This document shows, in pieces, positions 36,661-45,487 of a stretch of DNA of 64,000 nt. Source of the DNA: Lachnospiraceae bacterium. GTDB lineage: Bacteria; Bacillota; Clostridia; Lachnospirales; Lachnospiraceae. Both the position numbers and the translations under genes were made by a program. Every line of letters starts with the position of its first letter. Position 1 is the stretch's first letter. The stretch covers positions 124,001 to 188,000 of the forward strand of contig JAAWEK010000011.1 in assembly GCA_022794265.1 (NCBI GenBank), read 5' to 3'. The notes beneath the pieces are model-generated. The model was not told the origin of the DNA. It was given only the letters and a program-made list of their open reading frames with translations, and did no database searches.

Positions 36661-37416
36661 TCAGGTATAGGATTTATAGGATTTTGTAATAAATCTTAGC
36701 AATTGCATGATAAGTGAAAGAGAAAGTAAAACAGCAATAAGAATTAACAGTTTATATCCGGTTCCCTCGCCCAGTCTTATATGCATACCATATTTTTCAA
36801 AATCATATTGTTTAATGAAGGATGGAAGCGTTTGCTTTGCGTTCTTTAAAATTTTAGAAGCAGAGCGAATACAATAAAATGTGCTGATAAGCTGCAGGCT
36901 TATGGTCAGAGAAACCCATTTATTTGTTTTTTTAACAAATAAAATCAATATGGTTATAATGGACAAAGCCAGCATGAGTTTGGCAAAGTGAACAGTGAAA
37001 CTGCGGGAAAGTATAGTATAAGTAAGCTGGTTAACTTTAACATTGCTGACGGAACTTAAATCGGTGATGAAACCGTTGTAGCGAACATCAATATTAAAAC
37101 AATTCTGATTAAAACAATACAGAGTAAGAACAACGGAAATTACAATAATGATTTTTTCTAAAATACGGAGTAAGGGACTGTTAAAAAATTTTGAAATACC
37201 GCTGGAAGATATATAAGGAGCTTCCTGCCTGCGCTGTCTGCGGAGTAATTCTGCTTCTTCATATGTAGGATATAAGGATTGGTATGCCGGTTCGTTGGAA
37301 GCCGGAGAAACAAAATCATTTGTAGGATTCTGAAAAGAAACATTCACCTCGGCTCCGCATGTTCCGCAGATACAATCACCTTCTAATAATTCAGCTCCAC
37401 ATTCTTTACATTTCAT
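36661..37416 (-). CDS. Zinc-ribbon membrane protein
   Basis: This 251-residue protein starts with a zinc-ribbon motif (MKCKECGAELLEGDCICGTCG, CxxC at residues 3-6 and about 17-20), then an Asn/Pro-rich linker, and four likely transmembrane segments in the C-terminal ~170 residues. Such zinc_ribbon_2 domain proteins are common hypothetical membrane proteins in Clostridia. Function is unknown. It is reverse-strand and convergent with spmB (14 bases between stops). Confidence 0.7.
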   Translation of the reverse strand: MKCKECGAELLEGDCICGTCGAEVNVSFQNPTNDFVSPASNEPAYQSLYPTYEEAELLRRQRRQEAPYISSSGISKFFNSPLLRILEKIIIVISVVLTLYCFNQNCFNIDVRYNGFITDLSSVSNVKVNQLTYTILSRSFTVHFAKLMLALSIITILILFVKKTNKWVSLTISLQLISTFYCIRSASKILKNAKQTLPSFIKQYDFEKYGMHIRLGEGTGYKLLILIAVLLSLSLIMQLLRFITKSYKSYT

Positions 37417-37465
37417 AGTTATAAAATTCCTTTCTGTTTGGTAAAAATTAGTTTTGTAAATAAAA

Positions 37466-37487
37466 TAACGTGCACATGTGCACGTTA
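37466..37487 (-). terminator. 22-bp perfect palindrome downstream of tRNA-Pro
   Basis: The 22 bases from 37466 to 37487 read the same on both strands (TAACGTGCACATGTGCACGT plus TA). On the reverse strand it follows the tRNA and is followed by ATTTTATTT, so it probably forms the tRNA terminator hairpin (stem AACGTGCA, loop CATG). Confidence 0.7.
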
Positions 37488-37508
37488 AATTTATCTAATA
37501 TTAAAAAG

Positions 37509-37582
37509 TCGGCGTGACAAGATTCGAACTTGCGACCTCTTCGTCCCGAACGAAGCGCTCTACCAAGCTGAGCCACACGCCG
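37509..37582 (-). tRNA. tRNA-Pro (anticodon CGG)
   Basis: The reverse strand folds as a cloverleaf: acceptor CGGCGTG pairs with CACGCCG, D arm GCTC/GAGC, anticodon stem CTTCG/CGAAG with loop TTCGGGA, and T arm GCAAG/CTTGT with loop TTCGAAT. The anticodon is CGG, so it reads CCG (proline). The discriminator is A and no CCA is encoded. The C1-G72 pair fits bacterial tRNA-Pro. Confidence 0.95.
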
Positions 37583-37603
37583 GTGAAACTAAGTACGAAA
37601 AAT

Positions 37604-37631
37604 ATTATAACACGAAAATTTTATTTGTCAA
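37604..37631 (-). promoter_or_regulatory. Strong promoter of the tRNA-Pro gene
   Basis: On the reverse strand TTGACA (37626-37631) and TATAAT (37604-37609) are separated by 16 bases. It lies about 20 bases upstream of the tRNA 5' end. Confidence 0.85.
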
Positions 37632-37728
37632 TATCCAGTATAAGAAGATATATTTTTTAAAAAAGATGGTATAATGATAAGACATGACAGAATGTTAAAT
37701 TTAAGAAAATAGAAAGGCAGGTCTGTAT

Positions 37729-38844
37729 ATGGATGAAAGAATTAAAACATTGGCATATAATCTGGTAAATTATTCTGTTAAAGTGCAGGAAGGTGAGAAA
37801 GTATATATTCACTACAATGGAAAGGACACATCGGAATTAGCAAGGCAGCTGGTAAAGGAAGTGTATGCGGCAAAGGGGCTGCCCTTTATTCATTTTACCG
37901 ATAACAGGCTTTTGCGTGAACAATTGTTGCATTGCAGCGGGGAGCAGTTAAAATTAATGGCAGAAGTGGATGGTATGGAAATGAACCGGATGGATTGTTA
38001 TATTGGAATCCGGGGCGGGGATAATATTTCCGAATTGTCGGACGTGCCGGGAGATAAAATGCATTTGTATGAAACGCTGTATTCCACACCGGTTCACAGC
38101 AATATACGGGTGGCAAAGACAAAATGGGTAGTATTGCGGTATCCCAATGCCTCTATGGCGCAGTTGAGCAATATGAGCCAGGAGGCGTTTGAAGAGTATT
38201 ATTTCAACGTATGTAATCTGGATTATTCAAAAATGTCAAAAGCTATGGATTCCCTGGTGGAATTAATGAACCGCACCGACAAAGTCCGGCTGACTGCCAA
38301 AGGAACCGATATTACATTCTCTATTAAAAATATTCCGGCCATTAAATGCGCCGGAGAAATGAATATACCCGATGGAGAGGTATATTCAGCGCCGGTGAAA
38401 GACTCTGTGAACGGTACCATATGTTATAATACGCCTTCTGTTTATCAGGGATTTACTTATGAAAACATAAAACTGATATTTAAAGAAGGAAAAATTATTG
38501 AAGCCACTGCCAATGATACAGAGAGAATCAATCATGTGTTTAATACCGACGAAGGAGCCAGATATGTAGGAGAATTTGCTATTGGTGTGAATCCGTATAT
38601 TTTAAATCCTATGAAAGATATATTATTTGATGAAAAAATCATGGGCTCCATTCATTTTACACCGGGCTGTTGCTATGACGATGCACCAAACGGCAATAAA
38701 TCCTCTGTTCACTGGGATCTGGTGCTGATACAGACCCCGGAATACGGCGGCGGAGAAATTTATTTTGATGATGTTCTGATCAGGAAGGATGGAAAATTTG
38801 TGATACCTGAACTGGATTGTCTGAATCCGGAAAATTTGAAGTAG
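37729..38844 (+). CDS. M29-family aminopeptidase
   Basis: This 371-residue cytosolic metallopeptidase matches the AmpS/PepS/M29 family in length. Metal-binding residues are visible: E217 in NIPDGEVYSAP, E282 in GEFAIG, H309 in GSIHF, and H328 and D330 in SVHWDLV. The enzymes remove N-terminal amino acids using a two-metal centre. The start has an AAAGGCAGG ribosome binding site after an extended -10 promoter (TGGTATAAT near 37675). It is likely to recycle peptides and has no partner gene nearby. Confidence 0.9.
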   Translation: MDERIKTLAYNLVNYSVKVQEGEKVYIHYNGKDTSELARQLVKEVYAAKGLPFIHFTDNRLLREQLLHCSGEQLKLMAEVDGMEMNRMDCYIGIRGGDNISELSDVPGDKMHLYETLYSTPVHSNIRVAKTKWVVLRYPNASMAQLSNMSQEAFEEYYFNVCNLDYSKMSKAMDSLVELMNRTDKVRLTAKGTDITFSIKNIPAIKCAGEMNIPDGEVYSAPVKDSVNGTICYNTPSVYQGFTYENIKLIFKEGKIIEATANDTERINHVFNTDEGARYVGEFAIGVNPYILNPMKDILFDEKIMGSIHFTPGCCYDDAPNGNKSSVHWDLVLIQTPEYGGGEIYFDDVLIRKDGKFVIPELDCLNPENLK

Positions 38845-38878
38845 TATACAGCGGTTAAAAAATACGGTCCATTATTAC

Positions 38879-38907
38879 TTGAGAATTTGATTAACTTGTA
38901 TTATAAT
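38879..38907 (+). promoter_or_regulatory. Promoter of asnS
   Basis: TTGAGA (38879-38884) and TATAAT (38902-38907) are separated by 17 bases, about 49 bases upstream of the ATG. No T-box leader is visible in the short leader. Confidence 0.75.
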
Positions 38908-38955
38908 GCTGATAGATGTGGCCGTTTTTTGGCATGAAAGTGAGGAAAAGTAATT

Positions 38956-40347
38956 ATGGATTTAACAATTATCAAGGATTTATATCGTGACCCGGATAAA
39001 TATATAGGCACTACGGTAGAAGTCGGCGGATGGCTTCGAAGTATCCGGGATTCCAAAACATTTGGATTTCTGGTAATAAATGATGGAACTTTTTTTGAGC
39101 CGTTACAGGTGGTTTATAATGATACTATCAGTAACTTTGCAGAGATATCAAAATTAAACGTAGGTACTGCAGTGATTGTAAAAGGAACTCTGGTTGCCAC
39201 ACCGCAGGCAAAGCAGCCTTTTGAGATTCAGGCAGAAGAAGTGACGGTAGAAGGTGTTTCTTCGCCGGATTATCCGTTACAAAAGAAACGGCACAGTTTT
39301 GAATATCTGAGGACAATATCTCATTTAAGACCAAGAACCAATACTTTTCAGGCAGTATTCCGGGTACGTTCACTGATTGCTTATGCGATTCACAAATATT
39401 TTCAGGAAAGAGATTTTGTGTATGTGCATACACCATTAATTACAGGAAGTGACTGTGAAGGTGCCGGAGAAATGTTCCGGGTAACTACTTTGGACTTAGA
39501 GAATTTACCGAGAACAGAGGATGGTGCTGTGGATTACAGCAAGGATTTCTTTAATAAAGAGACAAACCTTACAGTATCGGGTCAGTTAAACGGCGAGACC
39601 TATGCCATGGCTTTTCGGAATATCTATACCTTCGGACCGACGTTCCGGGCAGAGAATTCAAATACCACCAGACATGCGGCAGAGTTCTGGATGATTGAGC
39701 CGGAAATTGCATTTGCGGATTTAAAGGATGATATGATGCTGGCGGAAGGAATGTTGAAATATATTATACAGTATGTTATGGAACAGGCGCCGGAAGAAAT
39801 GCAGTTCTTTAATAATTTTGTGGACAAGGGACTGATTGACAGACTGAACGGCGTATTACATTCCGATTTTGGACATGTAACCTATACGGAAGCTATTGAA
39901 TTGCTGGAAAAACACAATGATGAGTTTGAATATAAGGTATCCTGGGGCTGTGATTTACAGACGGAACATGAGAGATATCTGACGGAAGAAATATTCAAAC
40001 GTCCGGTGTTTGTAACGGATTATCCGAAGGAAATAAAGGCATTTTATATGAAACTGAATGAAGACGGTAAAACGGTTGCGGCTATGGACTGTCTGGTACC
40101 GGGAATCGGCGAGATTATCGGCGGCAGCCAGAGAGAAGATAACTATGAGAAACTGGTTCAGAGAATGGAAGAATTGGGCTTAAAGAAAGAGGATTACGAT
40201 TTCTATCTGGACCTTCGGAAGTATGGTTCAACCAGACACGCCGGATTTGGTCTGGGATTTGAAAGATGTGTGATGTATCTCACTGGAATGTCCAATATCA
40301 GGGATGTTATTCCGTTCCCGAGAACAGTGAACAATTGTGAATTATAA
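38956..40347 (+). CDS. asnS: Asparagine--tRNA ligase
   Basis: This is a 463-residue class IIb aminoacyl-tRNA synthetase. It has an N-terminal OB-fold anticodon-binding domain ([23 protein letters not shown], about 20-45) and a catalytic core with motif 2 ([12 protein letters not shown]), the class II motif ending [29 protein letters not shown], and a central [13 protein letters not shown]. It attaches Asn to tRNA-Asn. Asn-specific features (the PRT/EPE signature EFWMIEPE) and length fit AsnS rather than AspS. It has its own promoter and is followed at 11 bases by the PBP gene. Confidence 0.95.
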   Translation: MDLTIIKDLYRDPDKYIGTTVEVGGWLRSIRDSKTFGFLVINDGTFFEPLQVVYNDTISNFAEISKLNVGTAVIVKGTLVATPQAKQPFEIQAEEVTVEGVSSPDYPLQKKRHSFEYLRTISHLRPRTNTFQAVFRVRSLIAYAIHKYFQERDFVYVHTPLITGSDCEGAGEMFRVTTLDLENLPRTEDGAVDYSKDFFNKETNLTVSGQLNGETYAMAFRNIYTFGPTFRAENSNTTRHAAEFWMIEPEIAFADLKDDMMLAEGMLKYIIQYVMEQAPEEMQFFNNFVDKGLIDRLNGVLHSDFGHVTYTEAIELLEKHNDEFEYKVSWGCDLQTEHERYLTEEIFKRPVFVTDYPKEIKAFYMKLNEDGKTVAAMDCLVPGIGEIIGGSQREDNYEKLVQRMEELGLKKEDYDFYLDLRKYGSTRHAGFGLGFERCVMYLTGMSNIRDVIPFPRTVNNCEL

Positions 40348-40358
40348 AAGGAATATCC

Positions 40359-42692
40359 ATGGGTTTACGAAATAATAAATCAAAAAAGAAAACAACCAAA
40401 AAAAACAGGAGCAGGAAAAGCAGGGTTCTGAAAAGAGTCCTGCTTGGTTTGCTTATATTATTGCTGATATTTATTCTGGTGATGATTATCCGGTTTGGCA
40501 GCATGGCATTGGAATATCAGAAAGAGGCAAAACAACTGGTAAAAGACGGAGGCCGGGAGATATTCAAAGCTAACCAGACCAGTATTATTTATGATTCGTC
40601 CGGAAATGTTATTACGGAATTAATTGGCGACAGAGATTCCTATTATCTGGAATATTCGGAGATACCATATTTCGTAAAACGGGCAATGGTAACCACCGAA
40701 GACAGAAATTTTTATGAACATTCGGGAGTGGATGTGAAAGCCATTCTTCGGGCGATGGTGGAACTTGTGAAAAATGAAGGCGTTATCACTCAGGGGGGAA
40801 GTACCATTACCCAGCAGCTTGCCAGAAATATTTTTTTGACCCATAAAGTTACCATGGAACGAAAATTAAAGGAAATGTTTCTTGCATTTGAATTGGAAAA
40901 GACATATTCTAAAAATGATATTTTGGAATTTTACATAAACAATATATATTTTGCAAACGGTTATTATGGTATTGAGGCTGCGGCCCGGGGGTATTTCGCG
41001 AAATCCGTTTCCGAATTATCCATTGCGGAGATGGCATATATTTGTGCCATACCCAACAATCCCAGCCTGTACGACCCCTATGTCAATGCGGACAAAACAA
41101 CGGAGCGGAAAAACAGAATTTTAAAGCAGATGTTGCAGCAGGGTGACATAGATAGGGAAATGTATGAAGAAGCCTTATATGCTACTATTGTACTGGTTCC
41201 TACAGAAAATGAAAGAATCAATTATGTGGAAACCTATGCCAGATATTGTGCCACCATTGCACTGATGAAACACAGCGGATTTGAATTTCGTTATAGTTTC
41301 GAAACGCCGGAGGATAAGCGAACCTATGAAGATGCGTATTATCAGCTGTATGATGAGCTATCAGCCCGGTTATATACCGGGGGATACCGTATTTATACAT
41401 CCATTGACCTGGGAAAGCAGGAGTTTTTGCAGAAATGTATTGACGACCAGCTTGCTTATTATACGGGAACATATAACGAAGGCGTTTTTGAATTTCAGGG
41501 AGCCGCAGCCTGTATAGACAACAATACCGGGAAAGTGGTGGCAATCGTCGGAGGGCGGACCCAGGATTATCATGGTTACACTTTAAACAGGGCCTATCAG
41601 AGCTATCGTCAGCCGGGTAGTACCATTAAACCCATACTGACATATACACCGGTTCTGGAACGCGGTTATTATCCGGAGACCACAGTGGTGGATGAGCGGA
41701 TAGAAGGAGGGCCGGTGAATGAACCGAATATTTATGACGGTGAGATGAGTCTACGTTCTGCGGTGGAAAAATCCAAAAATACGGTTGCCTGGGATTTGTT
41801 TGGAAAATTGTCAGCCGAAACGGCCATTCCGTATTTATTAAATATGGAATTTAAGAAGATTGTGAAGAATGACTATGTGCCTGCCATGTCCATTGGCGGA
41901 ATGACTTATGGAGTGTCTCCGGTAGAAATGGCATCGGCATATGCAGCCATAGAAAATGACGGGCAATTCCGTAGTCCTACCTGTATTTCGAAGATAACCG
42001 ATGCGGATTATAATGTTATTATAGACAATATCAATTACATGGAATCCGGCACCGCAACGGTTGCCATAAAGCAGATTTATGATGTAAATGCAGCAAGGAC
42101 CATGACAGATATACTCACCGGTGTTCTGAAACGGGGAACAGCGGTAAAATATCAGGTTAGCAACGCCATCTGCGCAGCGAAGACCGGTACTACAAACGAT
42201 AATAAGGATGTATGGTTTGTAGGATACAGCAGATATTATACAACAGCAGTATGGTCCGGCTATGATTTGCCGAAGGAAATATCCGACGGATACGGAACGA
42301 AGTGTTCCGGCCTGATTTGGCAGAAGTATATGAGCGGAATCCATGACGGACTGGAATTAAAGGAATTTTTGCCATATATGCGGCAGGATGGAACCATGAG
42401 TAATGGAGAACCGGCAACGCAGCCGGTTACCACCAATCCCATGGAACATACAACAGCACCGGATGAATTATATACCGAGGCTCCGGAGGAAACGACAGTC
42501 TCTGCTGAAGAGCTTGTAACGGAGGATACTGGTGATACAGAAGAAATATCGACTTCGTCTGAAAATAATCAGCAGCAGAGCAGTGAGAATCCCACGACTA
42601 TGCCGGAATACCATACAACCGCACCACATCGGCTTCCGAAACCATCCGGAGCGGGAAATGGGGAATTGTATACGGAATATTGGGGAGAATGA
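40359..42692 (+). CDS. Class A penicillin-binding protein (PBP1A-type)
   Basis: This 777-residue bifunctional peptidoglycan synthase has a basic cytoplasmic start, one transmembrane helix (about 26-45), and a glycosyltransferase-51 domain (about 75-250) with catalytic Glu114 in TTEDRNFYEH and GVITQGGSTITQQLARN (141-157). The transpeptidase domain has the SxxK motif STIK (S421-K424), SKN (472-474) and KTGTT (608-612). A Thr/Glu/Pro-rich tail of about 80 residues (about 680-777) follows, which may span the wall. It extends and crosslinks glycan strands. It is 11 bases downstream of asnS, possibly cotranscribed. Confidence 0.95.
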   Translation: MGLRNNKSKKKTTKKNRSRKSRVLKRVLLGLLILLLIFILVMIIRFGSMALEYQKEAKQLVKDGGREIFKANQTSIIYDSSGNVITELIGDRDSYYLEYSEIPYFVKRAMVTTEDRNFYEHSGVDVKAILRAMVELVKNEGVITQGGSTITQQLARNIFLTHKVTMERKLKEMFLAFELEKTYSKNDILEFYINNIYFANGYYGIEAAARGYFAKSVSELSIAEMAYICAIPNNPSLYDPYVNADKTTERKNRILKQMLQQGDIDREMYEEALYATIVLVPTENERINYVETYARYCATIALMKHSGFEFRYSFETPEDKRTYEDAYYQLYDELSARLYTGGYRIYTSIDLGKQEFLQKCIDDQLAYYTGTYNEGVFEFQGAAACIDNNTGKVVAIVGGRTQDYHGYTLNRAYQSYRQPGSTIKPILTYTPVLERGYYPETTVVDERIEGGPVNEPNIYDGEMSLRSAVEKSKNTVAWDLFGKLSAETAIPYLLNMEFKKIVKNDYVPAMSIGGMTYGVSPVEMASAYAAIENDGQFRSPTCISKITDADYNVIIDNINYMESGTATVAIKQIYDVNAARTMTDILTGVLKRGTAVKYQVSNAICAAKTGTTNDNKDVWFVGYSRYYTTAVWSGYDLPKEISDGYGTKCSGLIWQKYMSGIHDGLELKEFLPYMRQDGTMSNGEPATQPVTTNPMEHTTAPDELYTEAPEETTVSAEELVTEDTGDTEEISTSSENNQQQSSENPTTMPEYHTTAPHRLPKPSGAGNGELYTEYWGE

Positions 42693-42797
42693 AATTAAAT
42701 AAAGATTTGAAAAAAAGGATGGTAAGATGCGACTGTGTTGTATGGGGGAATAATAAAAAAATCATAATATTCTAAATATATTTCATGTTTATCTTCA

Positions 42798-42826
42798 TTG
42801 ACAAATAGAGTAAAAAAGCATATAAT
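42798..42826 (+). promoter_or_regulatory. Perfect consensus promoter of the antitoxin RNA
   Basis: TTGACA (42798-42803) and TATAAT (42821-42826) are separated by exactly 17 bases. It drives a short + strand RNA from about 42833, antisense to the small toxin gene's 3' region. Consensus promoters are usual for antitoxin RNAs of type I systems. The -10 lies within a palindrome (42816-42832). Confidence 0.8.
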
Positions 42827-42832
42827 ATGCTT
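42816..42832 (-). terminator. Probable toxin mRNA terminator overlapping the antitoxin -10 box
   Basis: AAGCATAT (42816-42823) pairs with ATATGCTT (42825-42832). On the reverse strand it is followed by a six-base T-run (complement of the A-run at 42812-42817). It ends the reverse-strand toxin transcript inside the antitoxin promoter. Confidence 0.6.
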
Positions 42833-42943
42833 AACAAGACAGTCGGAAGGTGAGTGCACATCACCCGACCCGGCGCATAATCATTAAACTATTGAAGTAG
42901 CCGTCTGACTTTTGCAGAGAGCAGGACGGCTATTTCTTATTTT
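42833..42943 (+). ncRNA. Putative antisense RNA antitoxin (type I)
   Basis: It should start about 42833 from the perfect promoter and end at a terminator: TAGCCGTC (42898-42905) pairs with GACGGCTA (42925-42932), followed by TTTCTTATTTTT. A 5' hairpin (GTCGG...CCGAC with GGTGA...TCACC, about 42842-42869) adds structure. It is complementary to the 3' untranslated region and last codons of the reverse-strand toxin mRNA, as in txpA/RatA. It is predicted from sequence only. Confidence 0.65.
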
Positions 42944-43013
42944 TCAGATTCAGAATTGCGACTATTAACAATGCGACTGTTAATATGACCATGAATTCTT
43001 CATATGTACTCAT
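42930..43013 (-). CDS. Small hydrophobic toxin peptide (Hol_Tox/TxpA-like)
   Basis: This gene is too short for most ORF finders: ATG at 43013-43011, TAG at 42932-42930, 27 residues. The peptide starts MSTYEEFMVILTVALLIVAI and ends LNLKNKK, that is a polar N-terminus, one membrane helix and a basic tail. This matches the holin-like toxin family often annotated in Firmicutes (MSTYEAFMVML... proteins) and the size of type I toxins. An AAGGAAAGGG ribosome binding site lies about seven bases upstream, and the promoter on this strand is TTGTAG-19-TATAAT (43109-43114 and 43084-43089). The convergent antisense RNA with its perfect promoter supports a type I toxin-antitoxin pair. Toxicity is inferred. 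Confidence 0.75.
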   Translation of the reverse strand: MSTYEEFMVILTVALLIVAILNLKNKK

Positions 43014-43103
43014 AAGCATCCCTTTCCTTTCCGCAAGACCCGGAGCGGAGAGGAGCACGTCCCCCGACTGCCCTGATAAGTATATTATAGTATTGTTTTT
43101 TAG

Positions 43104-43147
43104 AGCCGCTACAAAGCAGATGAATTATCATCTACAAAGTAGCGGCT
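43104..43147. repeat. Large hairpin next to the toxin promoter
   Basis: AGCCGCTAC (43104-43112) pairs perfectly with GTAGCGGCT (43139-43147), with additional AGATGA/TCATCT pairing inside. It covers the toxin -35 region on the reverse strand. No T-run follows on either strand. It lies between the prs stop (43191) and the toxin promoter, so it may be part of the prs 3' end or an operator. Confidence 0.55.
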
Positions 43148-43190
43148 GTATAATATCAAAAAATTTAAAAGAAGTATATAATAGTATATT

Positions 43191-44372
43191 TTAAATATCT
43201 TCTCCATTGCGATATTTTTCTATGCATCTCTGTATACGTCCCACAGGATTTAAAAGATTACTGATAGAAGCATCATGATTTAGTGTATCTATAATTAATG
43301 CAATATATTTACTCATATCGCAGCTTACATAATATTCTTTTGTTAAGAGTTCCGGAGTCTGATAAGTTAAGTTTGTGGTAAGAACCCGGTCAATAATACC
43401 TTCTTTATATGCTTTATCAAATTTTTCCAGACCGTTTGTAAACAGACCGAAGGTAGCGGCAACAAATACGCGGCGTGCCTTTCTTCTCTTTAATTCTGTG
43501 GCAACGTCTATCATACTTTCGCCGGATGAAATCATGTCGTCTATGATAAACACATCTTTTCCTTCTACGGAAGAGCCGAGGAACTCATGGGCAACGATAG
43601 GATTCCGTCCGTTTACAATCTTGCTATAGTCGCGGCGCTTGTAGAACATACCCATGTCCACACCGAGAATATTGGCAAGGTATACAGCACGTCCCATACC
43701 GCCTTCGTCCGGGCTTATCATCATTAAATGGTCGGCATCTAATTCCAGATTCTTTTCGCTGCGCAGCAGGCCTTTTACAAACTGGTATGCTGGTTGTACG
43801 GTTTCAAATCCCTTTAGTGGAATTGCATTCTGCACTCTTGGGTCGTGTGCATCGAAAGTAATAATATTTTCAACGCCCATGGCTGTCAGTTCCTGCAGCG
43901 CCAATGCACAGTCCATGGATTCCCTGCCGGTACGCTTGTGCTGTCTGCTTTCATATAAGAAAGGCATAATAACTGTAAGACGTCTTCCTTTACCGGCTAC
44001 CGCTGCAATTACTCTCTTTAAATCCTGAAAGTGGTCATCTGGCGACATATGATTCTTGTAGCCGCATACGGTGTATTCCAAACTGTAATTGGTTACGTCT
44101 ACCATTAGATACAGGTCGTCTCCACGGACTGACTGATTGATTGTACATTTTGCCTCACCGGAGCCGAAGCGGGGAGTGGCTACGTCTACAAGATAAGAAT
44201 CTTTCTGATATCCGGTAAAAGCGATGGTATGTTTATGCTCATTTTCACTTTCCCGTCTCCAGGCGGAAATATAGGCATCAACTTTCTGACCCATTTCCTT
44301 GCAGCTGTCAAGTGCGACAATTCCCAGCGGTCCTACCGGGATGGTTGTTAAAATGTGTTCTTCTGATAACAT
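43191..44372 (-). CDS. prs: Ribose-phosphate pyrophosphokinase
   Basis: I place the start at 44372 (MLSEEHILTT) because GGAGG lies about nine bases upstream on this strand; the longer frame to 44426 has no ribosome binding site. The protein has about 393 residues, longer than the usual ~315 of PRPP synthetases. The PRPP motif VFIIDDMISSGESM, the flexible-loop region and MISPDEGGMGRAVYLAN are clear, as is TFDAHDPRVQNAI. It makes PRPP from ribose-5-phosphate and ATP for nucleotide, His and NAD synthesis. It is downstream of murC, dnaD and dnaI on the same strand but has its own start region. Longer Prs forms are known in Lachnospiraceae as far as I recall. Confidence 0.88.
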   Translation of the reverse strand: MLSEEHILTTIPVGPLGIVALDSCKEMGQKVDAYISAWRRESENEHKHTIAFTGYQKDSYLVDVATPRFGSGEAKCTINQSVRGDDLYLMVDVTNYSLEYTVCGYKNHMSPDDHFQDLKRVIAAVAGKGRRLTVIMPFLYESRQHKRTGRESMDCALALQELTAMGVENIITFDAHDPRVQNAIPLKGFETVQPAYQFVKGLLRSEKNLELDADHLMMISPDEGGMGRAVYLANILGVDMGMFYKRRDYSKIVNGRNPIVAHEFLGSSVEGKDVFIIDDMISSGESMIDVATELKRRKARRVFVAATFGLFTNGLEKFDKAYKEGIIDRVLTTNLTYQTPELLTKEYYVSCDMSKYIALIIDTLNHDASISNLLNPVGRIQRCIEKYRNGEDI

Positions 44373-44452
44373 GGTTAAACCTCCGTTGTGTTTTCCTGTG
44401 GTGAAATCCACATATTTATATAACATTGTGAGTTGCTATAGTCAAGCGAAAT

Positions 44453-45463
44453 TTAATTGAAATGGCGGGTTTTTACTTTTTTATTGTGACGTAAATCATC
44501 ACCGTAAATTTTTAAAAAGGTAAATTCTTTTGCCAGCCGGGAAGTAATTCTTTCGGAGTAACGGTCCATTAATTCCGTAAATATAAGATTGGTGGAAATA
44601 ATGGTGGAATGTTTTGTAATCAGCCGTTCGTTAAGACAATTGAATAGAGCTGAATTGGTAAAGGAATTGGATAATTCTGTTCCTAAATCATCAATAATCA
44701 GAAGATCGCAGTTCAGGATTTGCGATACCTGATTTTTGGCATCTATATTATTGTGTTCAAACTCTGCATCAGATAAAATATTAAATAACTTGATGGCAGA
44801 CAGATAAATGACCGACTGGTACTGTTCAATCAGCTCTTTGGCGATACAGTTGGTTAAAAATGTTTTGCCTACACCGGTCTCTCCGAAAAAGAGCAGATTG
44901 GAGTATTTTTTTGAGGTTCTGGTAAAATCATCAATAAAACAGTGGCATATTTTTGCTACTTTATGTATGTTGGCAGCCGGTGTCATGCCGGTGACGGAAT
45001 CCGTATAGTCGTCGCGAAATAAATCGTAGGAAAAATTACTGAAATTCTCATATTCCAGAATGTTTTTAATATTCGACTGATTATAGAGAATATCTATCTC
45101 TGCCAGTTTAAAACAGTGGCATTTTTTATTCTCGCAGTAACCGGTATCCTGACAGTCCGGACAGGAGTAGCGGATATTCATATAATCCGCAGGAAACCCA
45201 TATTCCTGCAGTAATGATTCCTTTTCGTTATGAAGCTTTGCCATTGCGGATTTATAGTCGGGTATCAAAGCATGGGAAGGATTCAGTAAAAGCTGTTTTG
45301 TGGTTTCCAAAGACAATCCGGAAATTTCTTCATTAATTTCTTTTATGCGGGGAATCCTCTGATAAACATCGGCAATCCGCTGGTTCTGTTCCCGTTTGCT
45401 CTGCAATTGTCTGCGGTTGTACGAGCGTATGATTTCGTCGTACTGCATATTTGTTAGTGACAT
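44453..45463 (-). CDS. dnaI: DnaI-like helicase loader ATPase
   Basis: This 336-residue AAA+ ATPase has an N-terminal helical region, a cysteine cluster CPDCQDTGYCENKKCHC (about 101-117) as a zinc-binding site, Walker A GETGVGKT (194-201) and Walker B LLIIDDLGTE (about 254-263). It matches DnaI/DnaC-like helicase loaders that load the replicative helicase at origins and restarted forks. It is 24 bases downstream of the dnaD-like gene on the same strand, so the two form the initiation and restart pair. A GGAAGGG ribosome binding site lies upstream. Confidence 0.85.
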   Translation of the reverse strand: MSLTNMQYDEIIRSYNRRQLQSKREQNQRIADVYQRIPRIKEINEEISGLSLETTKQLLLNPSHALIPDYKSAMAKLHNEKESLLQEYGFPADYMNIRYSCPDCQDTGYCENKKCHCFKLAEIDILYNQSNIKNILEYENFSNFSYDLFRDDYTDSVTGMTPAANIHKVAKICHCFIDDFTRTSKKYSNLLFFGETGVGKTFLTNCIAKELIEQYQSVIYLSAIKLFNILSDAEFEHNNIDAKNQVSQILNCDLLIIDDLGTELSNSFTNSALFNCLNERLITKHSTIISTNLIFTELMDRYSERITSRLAKEFTFLKIYGDDLRHNKKVKTRHFN

Positions 45464-45487
45464 AAGAAATCCCTTCCTGCATAAATA

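Noticed and set aside
38845-38955. T-box riboswitch before asnS
   Set aside because: The leader between promoter and start is only about 49 bases, too short for a T-box, and no terminator/antiterminator is visible.
41838-42344. 168-residue reverse-strand frame within the PBP gene
   Set aside because: It lies antisense to the transpeptidase domain and has no homology-like motif; it is a codon-bias shadow.
42985-43194. 69-residue + strand frame over the toxin promoter and peptide
   Set aside because: It runs antisense to the toxin gene and its promoter, lacks a ribosome binding site and its residues resemble no family; the reverse-strand peptide explains the region better.
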